DNA of 52,129 nucleotides, taken from CAZFUY01 sp964522445 (lineage in GTDB: Bacteria; Pseudomonadota; Gammaproteobacteria; SZUA-229). Positions 7,467 through 16,993 of this stretch are shown here, one piece after another. The stretch is taken from assembly GCA_964522445.1 (NCBI GenBank), contig CAZFUY010000005.1, positions 1-52,129 of the forward strand. The letters are read 5' to 3'. The notes under the pieces were generated by a model that was given only the letters and a program-made list of their open reading frames with translations, had not been told where the DNA came from and did not search any database. The position numbers were made by a program, and so were the translations under genes. How positions within the stretch are numbered: position 1 is the first letter of the stretch; every line of letters starts with the position of its first letter.

Positions 7467-9017
7467 ATGCGTTTACCATTTGAACAATTATTACATGCCT
7501 TACTTGGTGAATGCTATGCCAGGCGTAATACTATTTTTATCATGTTTGTTATTATCAGCCTGGCTTTTCTGGCTGTGGGTTCTGTCTGGCCAAAGCGATA
7601 CACGTCTTTTACTATTATTCATGCCAATGAGACCAATATTCTACAACCACTGATGCAAGGCACAGCTGAAGCCACTCGAGCTACAGATTATGCCGCTAAT
7701 GCTCGAGAGATCATTTTTGGTGAAAGAATCATGAAGCATGTACTAAAAGATGCTGGCTGGTTAAAAACGAATCCTTCTGATGTTGAACAGGAAAAAATCA
7801 AAAAAGAAATTAGAGAGCATGTAGCAATTGATAGTCTGGGTGATAATTTAATAAGAATTGCTTATCAGGATAATAAGCCTATGCGTTCTTATATAACGGC
7901 TAAACGCATGGCTGAGCTTTTTATTAATGAAGGTGAGCGCGCAAAAATAGAAGAAAGTGAAGCGGCTTATCAGTTTATTGAAAAACAGGTTAATGAATAT
8001 CTCGCAAAATTAACAAAAGTGGAAGATGAACTAAGAGTTTTTCGTTCTGATAATCCTGATGCTCGCCCTGGGCTGGAAACCGAAGTTTCAACAAGAATTA
8101 GCGCATTAAAAACAAATATTGAACAGACTCGCTTATCCCTAAGAGAAGCATTAATACGTAAAAATTCACTTAAGGGGCAGTTATCTGGTGAAGCCGCTAT
8201 TGCTATTAGTCAATCAAAGGAAGGACAGTACCGAAGCAAAATAGCAGATTTGCAGGCTCGACTGGAAACCTTACGGCTGGATTATAAAGATACTTATCCA
8301 GATATAATTCGGATTAAGCATCAGATAGAAGATCTTAAAGGATCTATGAATAATGAAATACGGCGTCAGAAAGAAGCAAGAAATAAAGCTAAAAGCACAG
8401 GTACTACATATATAGATGAAGCGATTATATTGAATCCACTCTATCAGCAGCTAAGAAGTGATGCATCGACAACTGAAACTCAGATAGCGACTCTTAGAGC
8501 AAGAATTTCAGAAATGAATAAAATGCTTGAAAGCGAATATGAGCGAGCAAGAAGAATTCATGGCGGTGAAGCTGCTCTGTCAACATTGACACGAGATTAT
8601 CAGGTTAACCAGGAAATATACCAGGATTTATTAAGAAGAAGAGAAAGAGCTCGAGTCTCTCGAAGTATAGATCAGGAACAGCAGGGTCTTACATTTAAAA
8701 TTCAGGAGCCGGCCAAAATACCTCTATTACCCACAGGCTTACGTTTTCTTCATTTTGCTGTTGCAGGTCTGGTAGTTGGGTTGGGAACTCCAATAGGTCT
8801 TATTTTTGTCATGCTCCAAATAGATCCAAGAATACGTTTCTCTCATGTTATTTCATCTGAACTTGAACTGCCTGTATTAGCTGAAATAACGCGATTATCA
8901 AGTATTAATGATGAACGTAAAGCAAAAATTAATTTTATTTTACTTGCTGTTGGAACAATTATGGTTCTAGTTATTTATGGGTATGTTGGCTGGCTTAAAT
9001 TCACAGGGCAGATGTAA
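7467..9017 (+). CDS. Wzz-like polysaccharide chain-length determinant (XrtA-type system)
   Basis: 516 aa. A polysaccharide co-polymerase of the inner membrane that sets chain length and links the export lipoprotein with the cytoplasmic kinase. There is an N-terminal membrane segment (about 23-45), a long periplasmic region rich in coiled coil (about 150-380, with LARLETLRLDYKDTYPDIIRIKHQI-like heptads), and two further hydrophobic segments (about 425-450 and the last 30 residues). The length and layout fit the TIGR03007 group. GAGGAA lies upstream of the start. Its stop codon overlaps the start of the next gene (TAATG), typical of coupling with its kinase partner. Confidence 0.88.
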   Translation: MRLPFEQLLHALLGECYARRNTIFIMFVIISLAFLAVGSVWPKRYTSFTIIHANETNILQPLMQGTAEATRATDYAANAREIIFGERIMKHVLKDAGWLKTNPSDVEQEKIKKEIREHVAIDSLGDNLIRIAYQDNKPMRSYITAKRMAELFINEGERAKIEESEAAYQFIEKQVNEYLAKLTKVEDELRVFRSDNPDARPGLETEVSTRISALKTNIEQTRLSLREALIRKNSLKGQLSGEAAIAISQSKEGQYRSKIADLQARLETLRLDYKDTYPDIIRIKHQIEDLKGSMNNEIRRQKEARNKAKSTGTTYIDEAIILNPLYQQLRSDASTTETQIATLRARISEMNKMLESEYERARRIHGGEAALSTLTRDYQVNQEIYQDLLRRRERARVSRSIDQEQQGLTFKIQEPAKIPLLPTGLRFLHFAVAGLVVGLGTPIGLIFVMLQIDPRIRFSHVISSELELPVLAEITRLSSINDERKAKINFILLAVGTIMVLVIYGYVGWLKFTGQM

Positions 9018-9898
9018 TGAGTAAGATAGAAGAGGCATTAAAAAAAGCCAAAGAAAACCGAGACTCTAATATTAGATCTATTAGATCAGTCGATGCCAAA
9101 GCATCAAGCGTTAAAGATCTTGTTGCAAAAGATAATAATGAGATATCAACGGTTGACTGGAGATCCTCAACAAAAGAAATTGCTCTCATGGATGAAGGTG
9201 AAATTTTAGAAAACAAACAGCTATCCGAATTAAAAATTATTTTTTCGGAAATGTCAGATAATAAAATTGCCAATACCTATCGAGACCTGAGAACCAGGTT
9301 GATACAAAAAAGTCAGAGTAAAAACTTTATTGTAATGGTTACGTCCTGTTTACCTGGTTCAGCAAGCAGTTCTGTTGCCCTAAATCTATCAACAGCATTT
9401 TCTTTTGATGAAAGTAAAACTTCATTATTAATTGATTGTGACCTTAATAACCCAAAACTTGATGCATTATTGGGCATGGAGTCTGACCAGGGACTTACTG
9501 ACTATCTGGAAAATGAAGATATAGACATTGATGTTATTCTGCATAAAACGGGTATTAAACGATTAAGAATGATTCCTGCAGGAGCATCAAGAGAAACAGC
9601 TACCGAATATTTTACATCACTAAGAATGAGGGAGTTAATGTCTAATTTACTCACTCGTTATTCAGACCGTTATATATTTATTGATTCAGCCCCAATTGCT
9701 GATTCAGCAGACACACGTATTTTAGTTGAACTATGTGATTATGTACTTTTAGTTGTGCCTTATGGAACTGCAACAAAAAATAGAATTAAAGCAGCAGCAG
9801 ATGCTATAGGTTCTGAAAAATTACTTGGTGTTGTTTTTAATGATATCCCAAAATTACCAAGCTTTAGAGTTCCTGGCTTTGGTCGATCAAAAGCATAA
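9017..9898 (+). CDS. BY-kinase (CpsD/CapB/EpsG-type tyrosine autokinase) homologue with degenerate P-loop
   Basis: 293 aa, the usual length of XrtA-associated tyrosine autokinases (TIGR03018-like). The ParA/MinD-like fold is recognisable: Walker A' LLIDCDLNNPKLDALLG (about 137-153) and Walker B YIFIDSAPIADSADTR (about 218). But the Walker A region reads TSCLPGSASSSVALN (109-123), where TSxLPGEGKSxxxxN is expected: the second Gly is Ala116 and the invariant Lys is Ser117. The C-terminus has no tyrosine cluster. It is therefore probably inactive as kinase and may act as a scaffold for the chain-length protein. The reading frame is intact. Confidence 0.8.
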   Translation: MSKIEEALKKAKENRDSNIRSIRSVDAKASSVKDLVAKDNNEISTVDWRSSTKEIALMDEGEILENKQLSELKIIFSEMSDNKIANTYRDLRTRLIQKSQSKNFIVMVTSCLPGSASSSVALNLSTAFSFDESKTSLLIDCDLNNPKLDALLGMESDQGLTDYLENEDIDIDVILHKTGIKRLRMIPAGASRETATEYFTSLRMRELMSNLLTRYSDRYIFIDSAPIADSADTRILVELCDYVLLVVPYGTATKNRIKAAADAIGSEKLLGVVFNDIPKLPSFRVPGFGRSKA

Positions 9899-9922
9899 GC
9901 AGTGTAGGTTTAATTAGTCGTT

Positions 9923-11203
9923 ATGTTCACTGTGCAAAAATATATCAGGTTGCTTTTTTTGCTGTTTATTTCATATAGCGTGTCTGCAACTGAAGTTAAC
10001 TACTCTGTTGGTGTAACAATATCTAAGTATGATAATCTAAATCTTGTACAAAACCCTGTACAGGAAGAAACTTCTGAATCTATTATTGGTACGCTCTCTA
10101 TTGTTGAAAATACAGTTAATTTAGTCGCTAATCTTAATGCATCATTACGAACTACCAATTATCAGAATAATCAATCTGATGATGAGAACTTAGGTAATCT
10201 AGTTGCTAATGCATTATGGGTTATCAGTCCAGGACGTTACGAATGGTTTGTTTCAGATACTTTTACACAAACATTGGCTAATACCTTTTCTGCAGACACA
10301 CCAAATAACAGGCAAAATACCAATGCTTTTTCAACTGGCCCTAACTTCATTTGGAGAATTAACTCTAGAAATAATTTGAATATAGAAGCAAGGGCAGAAA
10401 CAACTTCATTTGAGAGTTCACAGACTGTTACTGATGCTGATAATAATCGTGTGAGAATAGCAACTAGTTGGGAACACCAACTGCAAGTGGCATCATTATT
10501 ATCATTGAATTATACAACTGAAGCAGTTAACTTTGACGATGAAGTTTCTAATACAAATTTTGATAGAAATGATTTGTTTTTTAGGCTCATATATCAACGA
10601 GGGATAAATACATTTGAAGCGGATGCAGGTATTACACGTCTTGATATTGCAAATACGATAGATGAAACCCGTTTTAGATTGTCTGTATTAAATACAAGAA
10701 CAAGAACATCAACAATACAATTAGAAATAAACAGAAATCTTACTGATACAGCTAGTAACTTACTTAATCAGCCGTCAGGAAATACTGTAAATACAGGGTC
10801 TGAGGTTAGCACAGCTGATGTTTTTCTGGATAAAACAGCAAGAATTGTCTATAACAAAACATTGGTTTCCGGTAGCTTTAATATTGATATAAATAAAACA
10901 ATCAATGACTATCAGCAACAAAATCAATTAGATCAGATAGAAAAAGGTGTATTAATAACAGGTGTCTGGAATGTTCAACGAGCATCACAGCTCTCATTAA
11001 CGGCTCGATACATTAATTCTATTTATAATAATGTGTCTCGTGAAGATGACGACTATTTATATTCATTGCTATATACATACAGTGCCCGTCGTCATATTAC
11101 TGTTGGTTTACAAACTACTGCCCAAGAAAGAGAAAGTAGTGATCCAATAAACAACTATAATGATTTTAGAGTTATTCTCTCATTAACCTATAGCACTCAA
11201 TAA
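9923..11203 (+). CDS. outer-membrane beta-barrel protein, PEP-CTERM/EPS-locus-associated family
   Basis: 426 aa. A signal peptide (about 1-22, ending SVSA) is followed by many alternating hydrophobic/polar strands rich in Asn, Thr and Tyr, with no Cys-rich or enzymatic motifs: the look of a beta-barrel. It resembles the uncharacterised TIGR03016-type barrel that sits between kinase and ATPase genes in XrtA loci; position here is the same. It may be part of the secretion pore. The last residue is Gln, with a Tyr four positions earlier (TYSTQ), so the usual terminal aromatic signal for barrel assembly is atypical. No function is established. Confidence 0.7.
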   Translation: MFTVQKYIRLLFLLFISYSVSATEVNYSVGVTISKYDNLNLVQNPVQEETSESIIGTLSIVENTVNLVANLNASLRTTNYQNNQSDDENLGNLVANALWVISPGRYEWFVSDTFTQTLANTFSADTPNNRQNTNAFSTGPNFIWRINSRNNLNIEARAETTSFESSQTVTDADNNRVRIATSWEHQLQVASLLSLNYTTEAVNFDDEVSNTNFDRNDLFFRLIYQRGINTFEADAGITRLDIANTIDETRFRLSVLNTRTRTSTIQLEINRNLTDTASNLLNQPSGNTVNTGSEVSTADVFLDKTARIVYNKTLVSGSFNIDINKTINDYQQQNQLDQIEKGVLITGVWNVQRASQLSLTARYINSIYNNVSREDDDYLYSLLYTYSARRHITVGLQTTAQERESSDPINNYNDFRVILSLTYSTQ

Positions 11204-11215
11204 GGAATTGAATCA

Positions 11216-12247
11216 ATGTATCTAGATTTCTTTGGACTCAAAGATTTTCCATTCAGAATAACACCTGATACAGATTATCTGTATATGAGTTCAGCGCATT
11301 CTCGTGCCAAGGCATATATGGAATACGCTATTTTTAACCGCGAAGGCTTTGTTGTAATAACAGGGGAAATAGGTTCTGGAAAGACAACTTTAATTAAAAA
11401 GTTATTAATGGAGCTTGATGAAAATGTAATAGTTGCAAAAATATTTCAAACTCAGCTTGATGAAGTAGAGTTGTTGCAGGCTATATTAGTTGAATTTGGT
11501 TTAAATCCATTTACAGCGAAAAAAGTAGAATTATTAAACATGATCAACCAGTTTCTTGTTAATAGTTACCTGGATGGGAAACAGGTGCTGTTGATAATTG
11601 ATGATGCTCAAAATCTTAGTAAGCGTGTTTTAGAAGAAGTTACCATGCTATCTAGCGTGGAAACACAAAAGGAAAAAATATTACATGTGATTTTAGTGGG
11701 CCAACCAGAACTTAATCATAAACTTGAAGCGCAGGATATGGAGCAACTTTTACAACGAGTTAGTTTACGTTATCACGTACGAGCGCTGACAGAAGAAGAA
11801 ACAAAAGAATATGTTATTCATCGACTTAAAATAGCTGGCTTAAATAATCAGGTATTTGAAGATTCAATTTATCCATATATTTTCGAATATAGCGGAGGCA
11901 TTCCCCGCTTAATTAATACTTTATGTGATACCGCACTTACATGCTCTTATGCTGATAATGAAAAAGAAGTTAATAACGATGAATTTAAGAGTGCCATTAA
12001 TGAACTTCAATGGGGAAAGTTTTCTGAGAGAATAAAAAATAACAATTCTCAGATGATTGAAAATGATAATCTTTATGACACAGATATGTTGGGCAAAGAT
12101 ATACTTAAATCAGCTGATGCAAGAGACCTGATTCAGGGAGCTTATGGTCCTATCTCATCCAGAGCATTAGTTGAAATATCTCGTCAGTTAAAAAGAATAG
12201 CAGATCATCTTGATGGTAAATCTAGAAATATAGGTGACAAAAACTAA
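11216..12247 (+). CDS. GspA/ExeA-like AAA ATPase, XrtA-locus-associated
   Basis: 343 aa. It opens MYLDFFGLKDFPFRITPD, the signature of ExeA/GspA-type ATPases, with Walker A GEIGSGKTT (50-58), Walker B VLLIIDDAQNLS and the sensor-like VGQPEL and LLQRVSLRYHV segments; the last 70 residues are divergent and probably regulatory. It fits TIGR03015. It is soluble as far as can be seen and presumably powers or regulates assembly of the export machinery. AAGGAA precedes the start. Unlike the kinase homologue upstream, its nucleotide-binding motifs are intact. Confidence 0.88.
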   Translation: MYLDFFGLKDFPFRITPDTDYLYMSSAHSRAKAYMEYAIFNREGFVVITGEIGSGKTTLIKKLLMELDENVIVAKIFQTQLDEVELLQAILVEFGLNPFTAKKVELLNMINQFLVNSYLDGKQVLLIIDDAQNLSKRVLEEVTMLSSVETQKEKILHVILVGQPELNHKLEAQDMEQLLQRVSLRYHVRALTEEETKEYVIHRLKIAGLNNQVFEDSIYPYIFEYSGGIPRLINTLCDTALTCSYADNEKEVNNDEFKSAINELQWGKFSERIKNNNSQMIENDNLYDTDMLGKDILKSADARDLIQGAYGPISSRALVEISRQLKRIADHLDGKSRNIGDKN

Positions 12248-12249
12248 AA

Positions 12250-14190
12250 ATGTGTGGCATTGCTGGCATATTAAATATTTCTGAAGGTTCTGCACCAGAA
12301 AGATTAGAATTAAAGAAAATGATTACGATGTTAAAGCACCGTGGTCCAGATGATTATGGGTACTATACTGATGCATCCATAGGCTTAGCACATGCTCGTT
12401 TAAGTATTATTGATCTTGAAAATGGTCATCAGCCTATTCATGATGGAGAGAAAAATATATGGATTGTATTTAATGGTGAGATATTTAATTACATTGAATT
12501 GCGTAAGGATCTAGTTAAAGATGGTGTTAAATTCTATACGCATTCAGATACTGAAGTTATTGTTCACTTATATAAAAAATACGGGCTTGATTTTGTAAAT
12601 TATCTTAATGGGCAGTTTTCAATTGCTTTATGGGATAAGACAAGAAAACGTCTTGTGTTAATAAGAGATAGAGTTGGAATTGACCCTTTATTTTATTATA
12701 AAGAAGACAACCGTTTTTACTTTGCATCAGAAATAAAATCGATTTTACCCTGCATGAAAAATAGTCCTCGACTAAATGCCCATGCATTAGATCAGTTATT
12801 AACATTTTGGTCTCCTGTATCACCTAATTCATTATTTGAGAATATTTATGAAGTTCGCCCAGGTGAAATGACCTTAATTGAAAATAATAATATTAGCCAT
12901 CATCGTTATTGGGAGTGGGAATTTCCTACTGATAATAGTGATAATTATTTGCAGGGTAGTGAGGACGAACTAGTAGAAGAGTTGCACGACAAAATGGTTG
13001 AAGCAACAAAAATACGTTTGCGCTCTGACGTGCCTGTTGCTGCTTATTTATCTGGCGGATTAGATTCGTCTGCTCTTGTTTCCATAATACATCATCATGG
13101 TAATGTACCGCTAAGAACATTCTCTATAGGCTTTAAAGATAAGAAGCTAGATGAATCTAGCTATCAGCAGAAACTTATTAAACATTTAGGTGCTGATCAC
13201 AGTAGTATTGTTTGTTCAACTAAAGATATATCAGATAATTTTGAAAAAACAATCTGGCATACTGAGTCTACTATACTTAGAACAGCCCCAACCCCCATGA
13301 TGTTGTTGTCAGGGCTGGTTCATGAAAACCAATATAAAGTAGTATTAACAGGCGAAGGTGCTGATGAGGTATTTGGAGGATATGATATTTTCAAAGAAGG
13401 TAAAATCAGGCAGTTTTGGGCAAAAAATATAAATTCAAATATTCGGCCACTTTTATTAAAGCGCCTGTATCCTTATTTAGATATCAGCAAGTCTAATTCA
13501 AGAGCTTATTTAGAAGCATTCTTTGGTATAGGTTTAGATCAACCTGATGTTCCATATTTTGCGCACTTACCCCGTTGGGATACGACCTCAAAATCAAAAG
13601 CGTTTTATTCAGAAGAAATGAAAGCAAGTTTAAATGAAAACTCTATTGATAAACTATCACAATCTTTGCATAAAAATATAAGCAGCTGGCATACATTTAA
13701 TCGATCTCAATATATTGAGGCAAGGTCATTAATGGCCGGTTATCTTTTATCCTCACAGGGCGATAGAATGCTTATGTCAAACTCGGTAGAAGGGCGTTTT
13801 CCCTTTCTGGATCATAATGTCATTGAATTTGCTAATAAACTACACCCTAAACTTAAAATGAAAGTTCTTAATGAAAAATATTTATTAAAAAAATCAATGA
13901 AGCGTTATTTGCCTGATGAAATTATTAATCGTCACAAACAACCTTATCGTGCTCCAGATATACCCGCTTTTTTTCATGACAAAATGCCAGATTATGTGAA
14001 TGACCTATTATCAGAGAGTTCAATCAAGGAGTCAGATTATTTTGATTCAAAGAAAGTAGCAATACTATTAAGAAAAATAAATGCAGGTAAGGCAACAGGT
14101 TATAAAGATAACATGACCCTGATGGCTATTTTATCTACACAAATGTGGCATCATCTGTTCATTAAAAATCATGCAAATTATATTCATTAA
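12250..14190 (+). CDS. asnB: asparagine-synthase-like glutamine amidotransferase (EPS-associated), copy 1
   Basis: 646 aa. Class II glutaminase domain with nucleophile Cys2 (MCGIAGILNI), HRGPDD and FNGEIFNY, followed by the ATP-pyrophosphatase domain with SGGLDSS at 268-274 and GEGADEVFGGY. It transfers ammonia from glutamine to an adenylated carboxylate. In EPS loci such proteins (TIGR03108-like) are thought to amidate a sugar acid or another carboxylate rather than make asparagine. It starts two bases after the ATPase gene, and heads a tight block with ACP, ligase and a NadE-like protein. A second homologue lies at 33541. Confidence 0.9.
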   Translation: MCGIAGILNISEGSAPERLELKKMITMLKHRGPDDYGYYTDASIGLAHARLSIIDLENGHQPIHDGEKNIWIVFNGEIFNYIELRKDLVKDGVKFYTHSDTEVIVHLYKKYGLDFVNYLNGQFSIALWDKTRKRLVLIRDRVGIDPLFYYKEDNRFYFASEIKSILPCMKNSPRLNAHALDQLLTFWSPVSPNSLFENIYEVRPGEMTLIENNNISHHRYWEWEFPTDNSDNYLQGSEDELVEELHDKMVEATKIRLRSDVPVAAYLSGGLDSSALVSIIHHHGNVPLRTFSIGFKDKKLDESSYQQKLIKHLGADHSSIVCSTKDISDNFEKTIWHTESTILRTAPTPMMLLSGLVHENQYKVVLTGEGADEVFGGYDIFKEGKIRQFWAKNINSNIRPLLLKRLYPYLDISKSNSRAYLEAFFGIGLDQPDVPYFAHLPRWDTTSKSKAFYSEEMKASLNENSIDKLSQSLHKNISSWHTFNRSQYIEARSLMAGYLLSSQGDRMLMSNSVEGRFPFLDHNVIEFANKLHPKLKMKVLNEKYLLKKSMKRYLPDEIINRHKQPYRAPDIPAFFHDKMPDYVNDLLSESSIKESDYFDSKKVAILLRKINAGKATGYKDNMTLMAILSTQMWHHLFIKNHANYIH

Positions 14191-14205
14191 ATATAGAGGT
14201 TAATT

Positions 14206-14451
14206 ATGGAATTTGAAAAAAAATTAAGAGCATTTATTCTGGAAAATTATCTATTTACAGATGACGAGTCACAACTAAACAATAGTGACTCTTTTCTTGA
14301 TTCTGGAATTATTGACTCAACAGGTATACTAGAAGTAATTACGTTTATTCAGGATGAATTAGATTTAACTGTTGAGGATGAAGAAATGATTCCTGAGAAT
14401 CTGGATTCTATTAATAATATTATTGCTTATGTGGCGAAGAAGACTGGATAA
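14206..14451 (+). CDS. acyl carrier protein
   Basis: 81 aa, acidic. It has the carrier-protein pattern with the phosphopantetheine attachment serine in DSGIIDSTGILEVI (Ser38; DS followed by Thr where DSL is commonest), then the helix II/III region with ELDLTVEDEEMIPENLDSINNIIAYV. It is a dedicated carrier, not housekeeping AcpP, since it has no fatty-acid genes around it. GAGG precedes the start. It is one base from the ligase start, so the two probably act together: the ligase loads an acyl group on this ACP. Confidence 0.9.
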   Translation: MEFEKKLRAFILENYLFTDDESQLNNSDSFLDSGIIDSTGILEVITFIQDELDLTVEDEEMIPENLDSINNIIAYVAKKTG

Positions 14452-14452
14452 A

Positions 14453-15976
14453 ATGGCTTCTTCTATTGTTGAAAGAGTTATAGAAAACTTTGTCAGTCAA
14501 ACTGACAAGGTTGCAATTCAACAACAAAATATTAATAAAACCTATCGAGATCTTCAGCTTGCCTCACAATCAATAGCATCATATCTTCTAAAAAATGGTT
14601 TGAATAAAGGCGATAGAGTTGCTCTGCTTATTGAGAATTCATTTGAATATGTTGCTGCTTATTATGGAGTGTTATTGTCAGGTGGAGTTGTTGTTGCACT
14701 TAATTCAGCAGCTAAATCTAATGATTTGTGTAACTGGATAAGCCACTCTGGGGCAAGCTGGTTATTTACTATAGGAAAAAATCCTGAAATAGAAGATATT
14801 ACAGTTGAACTTTCTAGTAAAATAAAATATGTAGTTGTTGGTAAACATAAAATTAAATCTAATTTAAATATTGAAAGTTTTGAGAGTGTTTTAACTACAG
14901 TTATAGTAGAGAAATTTCCTGTTTTATTAGGTGAAGATAATGCAACTATTATTTACACATCTGGAACAACGGGTCAACCTAAAGGCGTTACGCTAACACA
15001 TACCAATTTGTTAGCGAATATGGAGTCGATTCTTGAATACATGCCTGTTGTTAGCAATGATCGCTGTTTAAATGTTTTGCCCTTTTATTATTCCTATGGT
15101 AATTCAGTGCTCCATATCCATATGATGGCTGGTGCAACTATTGTTCTGGAAAATTCATTTGTATTTCCACATGTTGTATTAAAAAAAATGCAAGATGAGA
15201 AAATCACATCTTTTTCTGGAGTGCCATCAACTTATGCGCTTTTATTAAATAGAACTAAACTTTCAGATTTTGACTTATCTTCTATTCGATACATGACTCA
15301 GGCTGGCGGCGCTATGTTGCCAGCTCATATTGAGCAATTAAGGTCTTATTTGCCTGATGTGGAATTTATTGTCATGTATGGTCAAACTGAAGCAACTGCG
15401 AGACTTGCTTATTTACCCTATGATCAACTTGATGAAAAAATGTCATCAGCAGGCAAAGCTATACCTGGTGTAACTTTGGAAATTCGAGATAACCAGGGAA
15501 AAAAACTTCCTTTAGGGGGACAGGGTGAGATTTATGCTTCTGGTAAAAATATTATGAAATGTTACTGGAATGATGAAAAGCTAACATCTACCGTGCTATT
15601 TGATGGTTGGCTAAAAACAGGAGACCTGGCTAGTCAGGATGATGATGGATTTATTTATATTATTGGACGCAAAACTGAAATGATTAAATCGGGAGCACAT
15701 AGGATAAGCCCGCTTGATATTGAAGAATCAATTTTACGATGTAATGGTGTTGGTGAAGTTGCAGTTATAGGGAAAAAAGATGAAATATTAGGGCAGGTTA
15801 TCAAAGCATTTATTGTATCTAAAGAGAATGTAAAATTAGAAAAAAGAGATATACAACGTCATTGTAAGAAAAGTCTGGCTGCATACAAAATACCAAAATT
15901 TATAGAGTTTATTGATGAATTACCAAAAACAGCATCAGGAAAACTGAAGCGATTTGAATTAGAAGATTTATATTAA
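14453..15976 (+). CDS. AMP-forming acyl-CoA/acyl-ACP ligase, EPS-locus-associated
   Basis: 507 aa from the ATG at 14453. ANL-superfamily enzyme with P-loop YTSGTTGQPKGVTLTH (168-183), MYGQTEATARL, the ATP-binding KTGD and the C-terminal lysine motif PKTASGKLKR. It resembles TIGR03098-type exosortase-associated ligases. An in-frame ATG at 14423 would overlap the ACP by 29 bases; the 14453 start, one base past the ACP stop, is preferred because the protein start MASSIVERV fits the family. The pyridoxal decarboxylase that often accompanies this ligase is absent. The substrate, a fatty or small carboxylic acid, is unknown. Confidence 0.88.
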   Translation: MASSIVERVIENFVSQTDKVAIQQQNINKTYRDLQLASQSIASYLLKNGLNKGDRVALLIENSFEYVAAYYGVLLSGGVVVALNSAAKSNDLCNWISHSGASWLFTIGKNPEIEDITVELSSKIKYVVVGKHKIKSNLNIESFESVLTTVIVEKFPVLLGEDNATIIYTSGTTGQPKGVTLTHTNLLANMESILEYMPVVSNDRCLNVLPFYYSYGNSVLHIHMMAGATIVLENSFVFPHVVLKKMQDEKITSFSGVPSTYALLLNRTKLSDFDLSSIRYMTQAGGAMLPAHIEQLRSYLPDVEFIVMYGQTEATARLAYLPYDQLDEKMSSAGKAIPGVTLEIRDNQGKKLPLGGQGEIYASGKNIMKCYWNDEKLTSTVLFDGWLKTGDLASQDDDGFIYIIGRKTEMIKSGAHRISPLDIEESILRCNGVGEVAVIGKKDEILGQVIKAFIVSKENVKLEKRDIQRHCKKSLAAYKIPKFIEFIDELPKTASGKLKRFELEDLY

Positions 15977-15987
15977 AGGAAATTATT

Positions 15988-16992
15988 ATGGCCACAAAAT
16001 TAACAGATAATATTCTTGATCTTGATTATGAAGCAGAGGCGGACCGCATTTGTGCTAATTTAAGAAAAATTCTGAGTAAAAAACTTAAAAGACGTGGTCT
16101 TGTTGTTGCCATGTCTGGAGGTATTGATAGTTCAGTTTCTTCTGCGCTTGCAGTAAGAGCTTTAGGAAAGAAGAAGGTTTTTGGCATCTTATTACCAGAG
16201 CAGGATTCTTCTGACGATAGCACTGATCGCGGAAAGATATTAGCTGAACATTATGGTATAGAATATATTAAACAAGATATTAGAGAGCCACTAGCTGCTA
16301 TTGGTTGTTATGAGTGGCGTGATCAGGCTATAAAGAAAACATTTCCTGAATATGGAGATGGCTGGAAAAATAAAATAATTATTTCTGGTGGTGCTGAAGG
16401 TACTTTTAATTATTTTAAATTAGTGGTGCAAAACCCTGCTGGTGAAATGATGGAGAAGCGCCTTGAGCTTAAAGAGTATTTACAAATTGTAGCCGCTACA
16501 AATTATAAACAACGTATACGTAAGGCAATTGAATACTTTCATGCTGATCGTTTGAATTATGCTGTTGTCGGTACACCTAATCGTCTTGAATATGATCAGG
16601 GTTTTTTCGTGAAAAATGGTGATGGTTCAGCTGATGTGAAACCAATTACACATTTATATAAATCACAGGTTTATGCTATGGCTAGACATTTACAATTACC
16701 AGAAGTAATTTGTAGCGCTATACCTACTACTGACACATATAGCTTACCCCAGGGACAGGATGAATTTTATTTTGCATTACCATATCAGAAAATGGATGTA
16801 GCATTATGGTCTCTTAATCATAATGTTCCTGCCTCTGAATTAGCTTCGTATTTAGAAATAACAAAAGAACAGGCCGAGTTTATATATAGAGATATTCATA
16901 GTAAACGGGTAACCACTCATTATATGCATGCAAAAGCTTACCTTGTAGATGATGAGCCATCTAGAGAGCTTGAAGCTGCGCTAAAGAAATAA
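15988..16992 (+). CDS. NadE-like ATP-pyrophosphatase (NAD+ synthase family, divergent)
   Basis: 334 aa. The N-type ATP-PPase loop SGGIDSS is at 43-49, and GFFVKNGDGSADVKPITHLYKSQV matches the family signature (usually YFTKYGDGxADxxPIxxLxKxQV). Differences from ordinary NadE: GTPNRLEYDQ replaces GTxxxxE-type residues, and IPTTDTYSLPQGQDE replaces the KxPTADLxxxxxDE segment, losing the Lys. There is no glutaminase domain, so it would use free ammonia. Within the ACP/ligase/amidotransferase block it may adenylate and amidate something other than deamido-NAD. Good SD (AAAGGAAAT). A plain housekeeping NAD synthase cannot be ruled out. Confidence 0.78.
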   Translation: MATKLTDNILDLDYEAEADRICANLRKILSKKLKRRGLVVAMSGGIDSSVSSALAVRALGKKKVFGILLPEQDSSDDSTDRGKILAEHYGIEYIKQDIREPLAAIGCYEWRDQAIKKTFPEYGDGWKNKIIISGGAEGTFNYFKLVVQNPAGEMMEKRLELKEYLQIVAATNYKQRIRKAIEYFHADRLNYAVVGTPNRLEYDQGFFVKNGDGSADVKPITHLYKSQVYAMARHLQLPEVICSAIPTTDTYSLPQGQDEFYFALPYQKMDVALWSLNHNVPASELASYLEITKEQAEFIYRDIHSKRVTTHYMHAKAYLVDDEPSRELEAALKK

Positions 16993-16993
16993 A

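Noticed and set aside
14423..14452. Upstream ATG for the acyl-CoA ligase
   Set aside because: It would overlap the ACP gene by 29 bases with an unlike N-terminus (MLMWRRRLDK); the start at 14453 fits the spacing.
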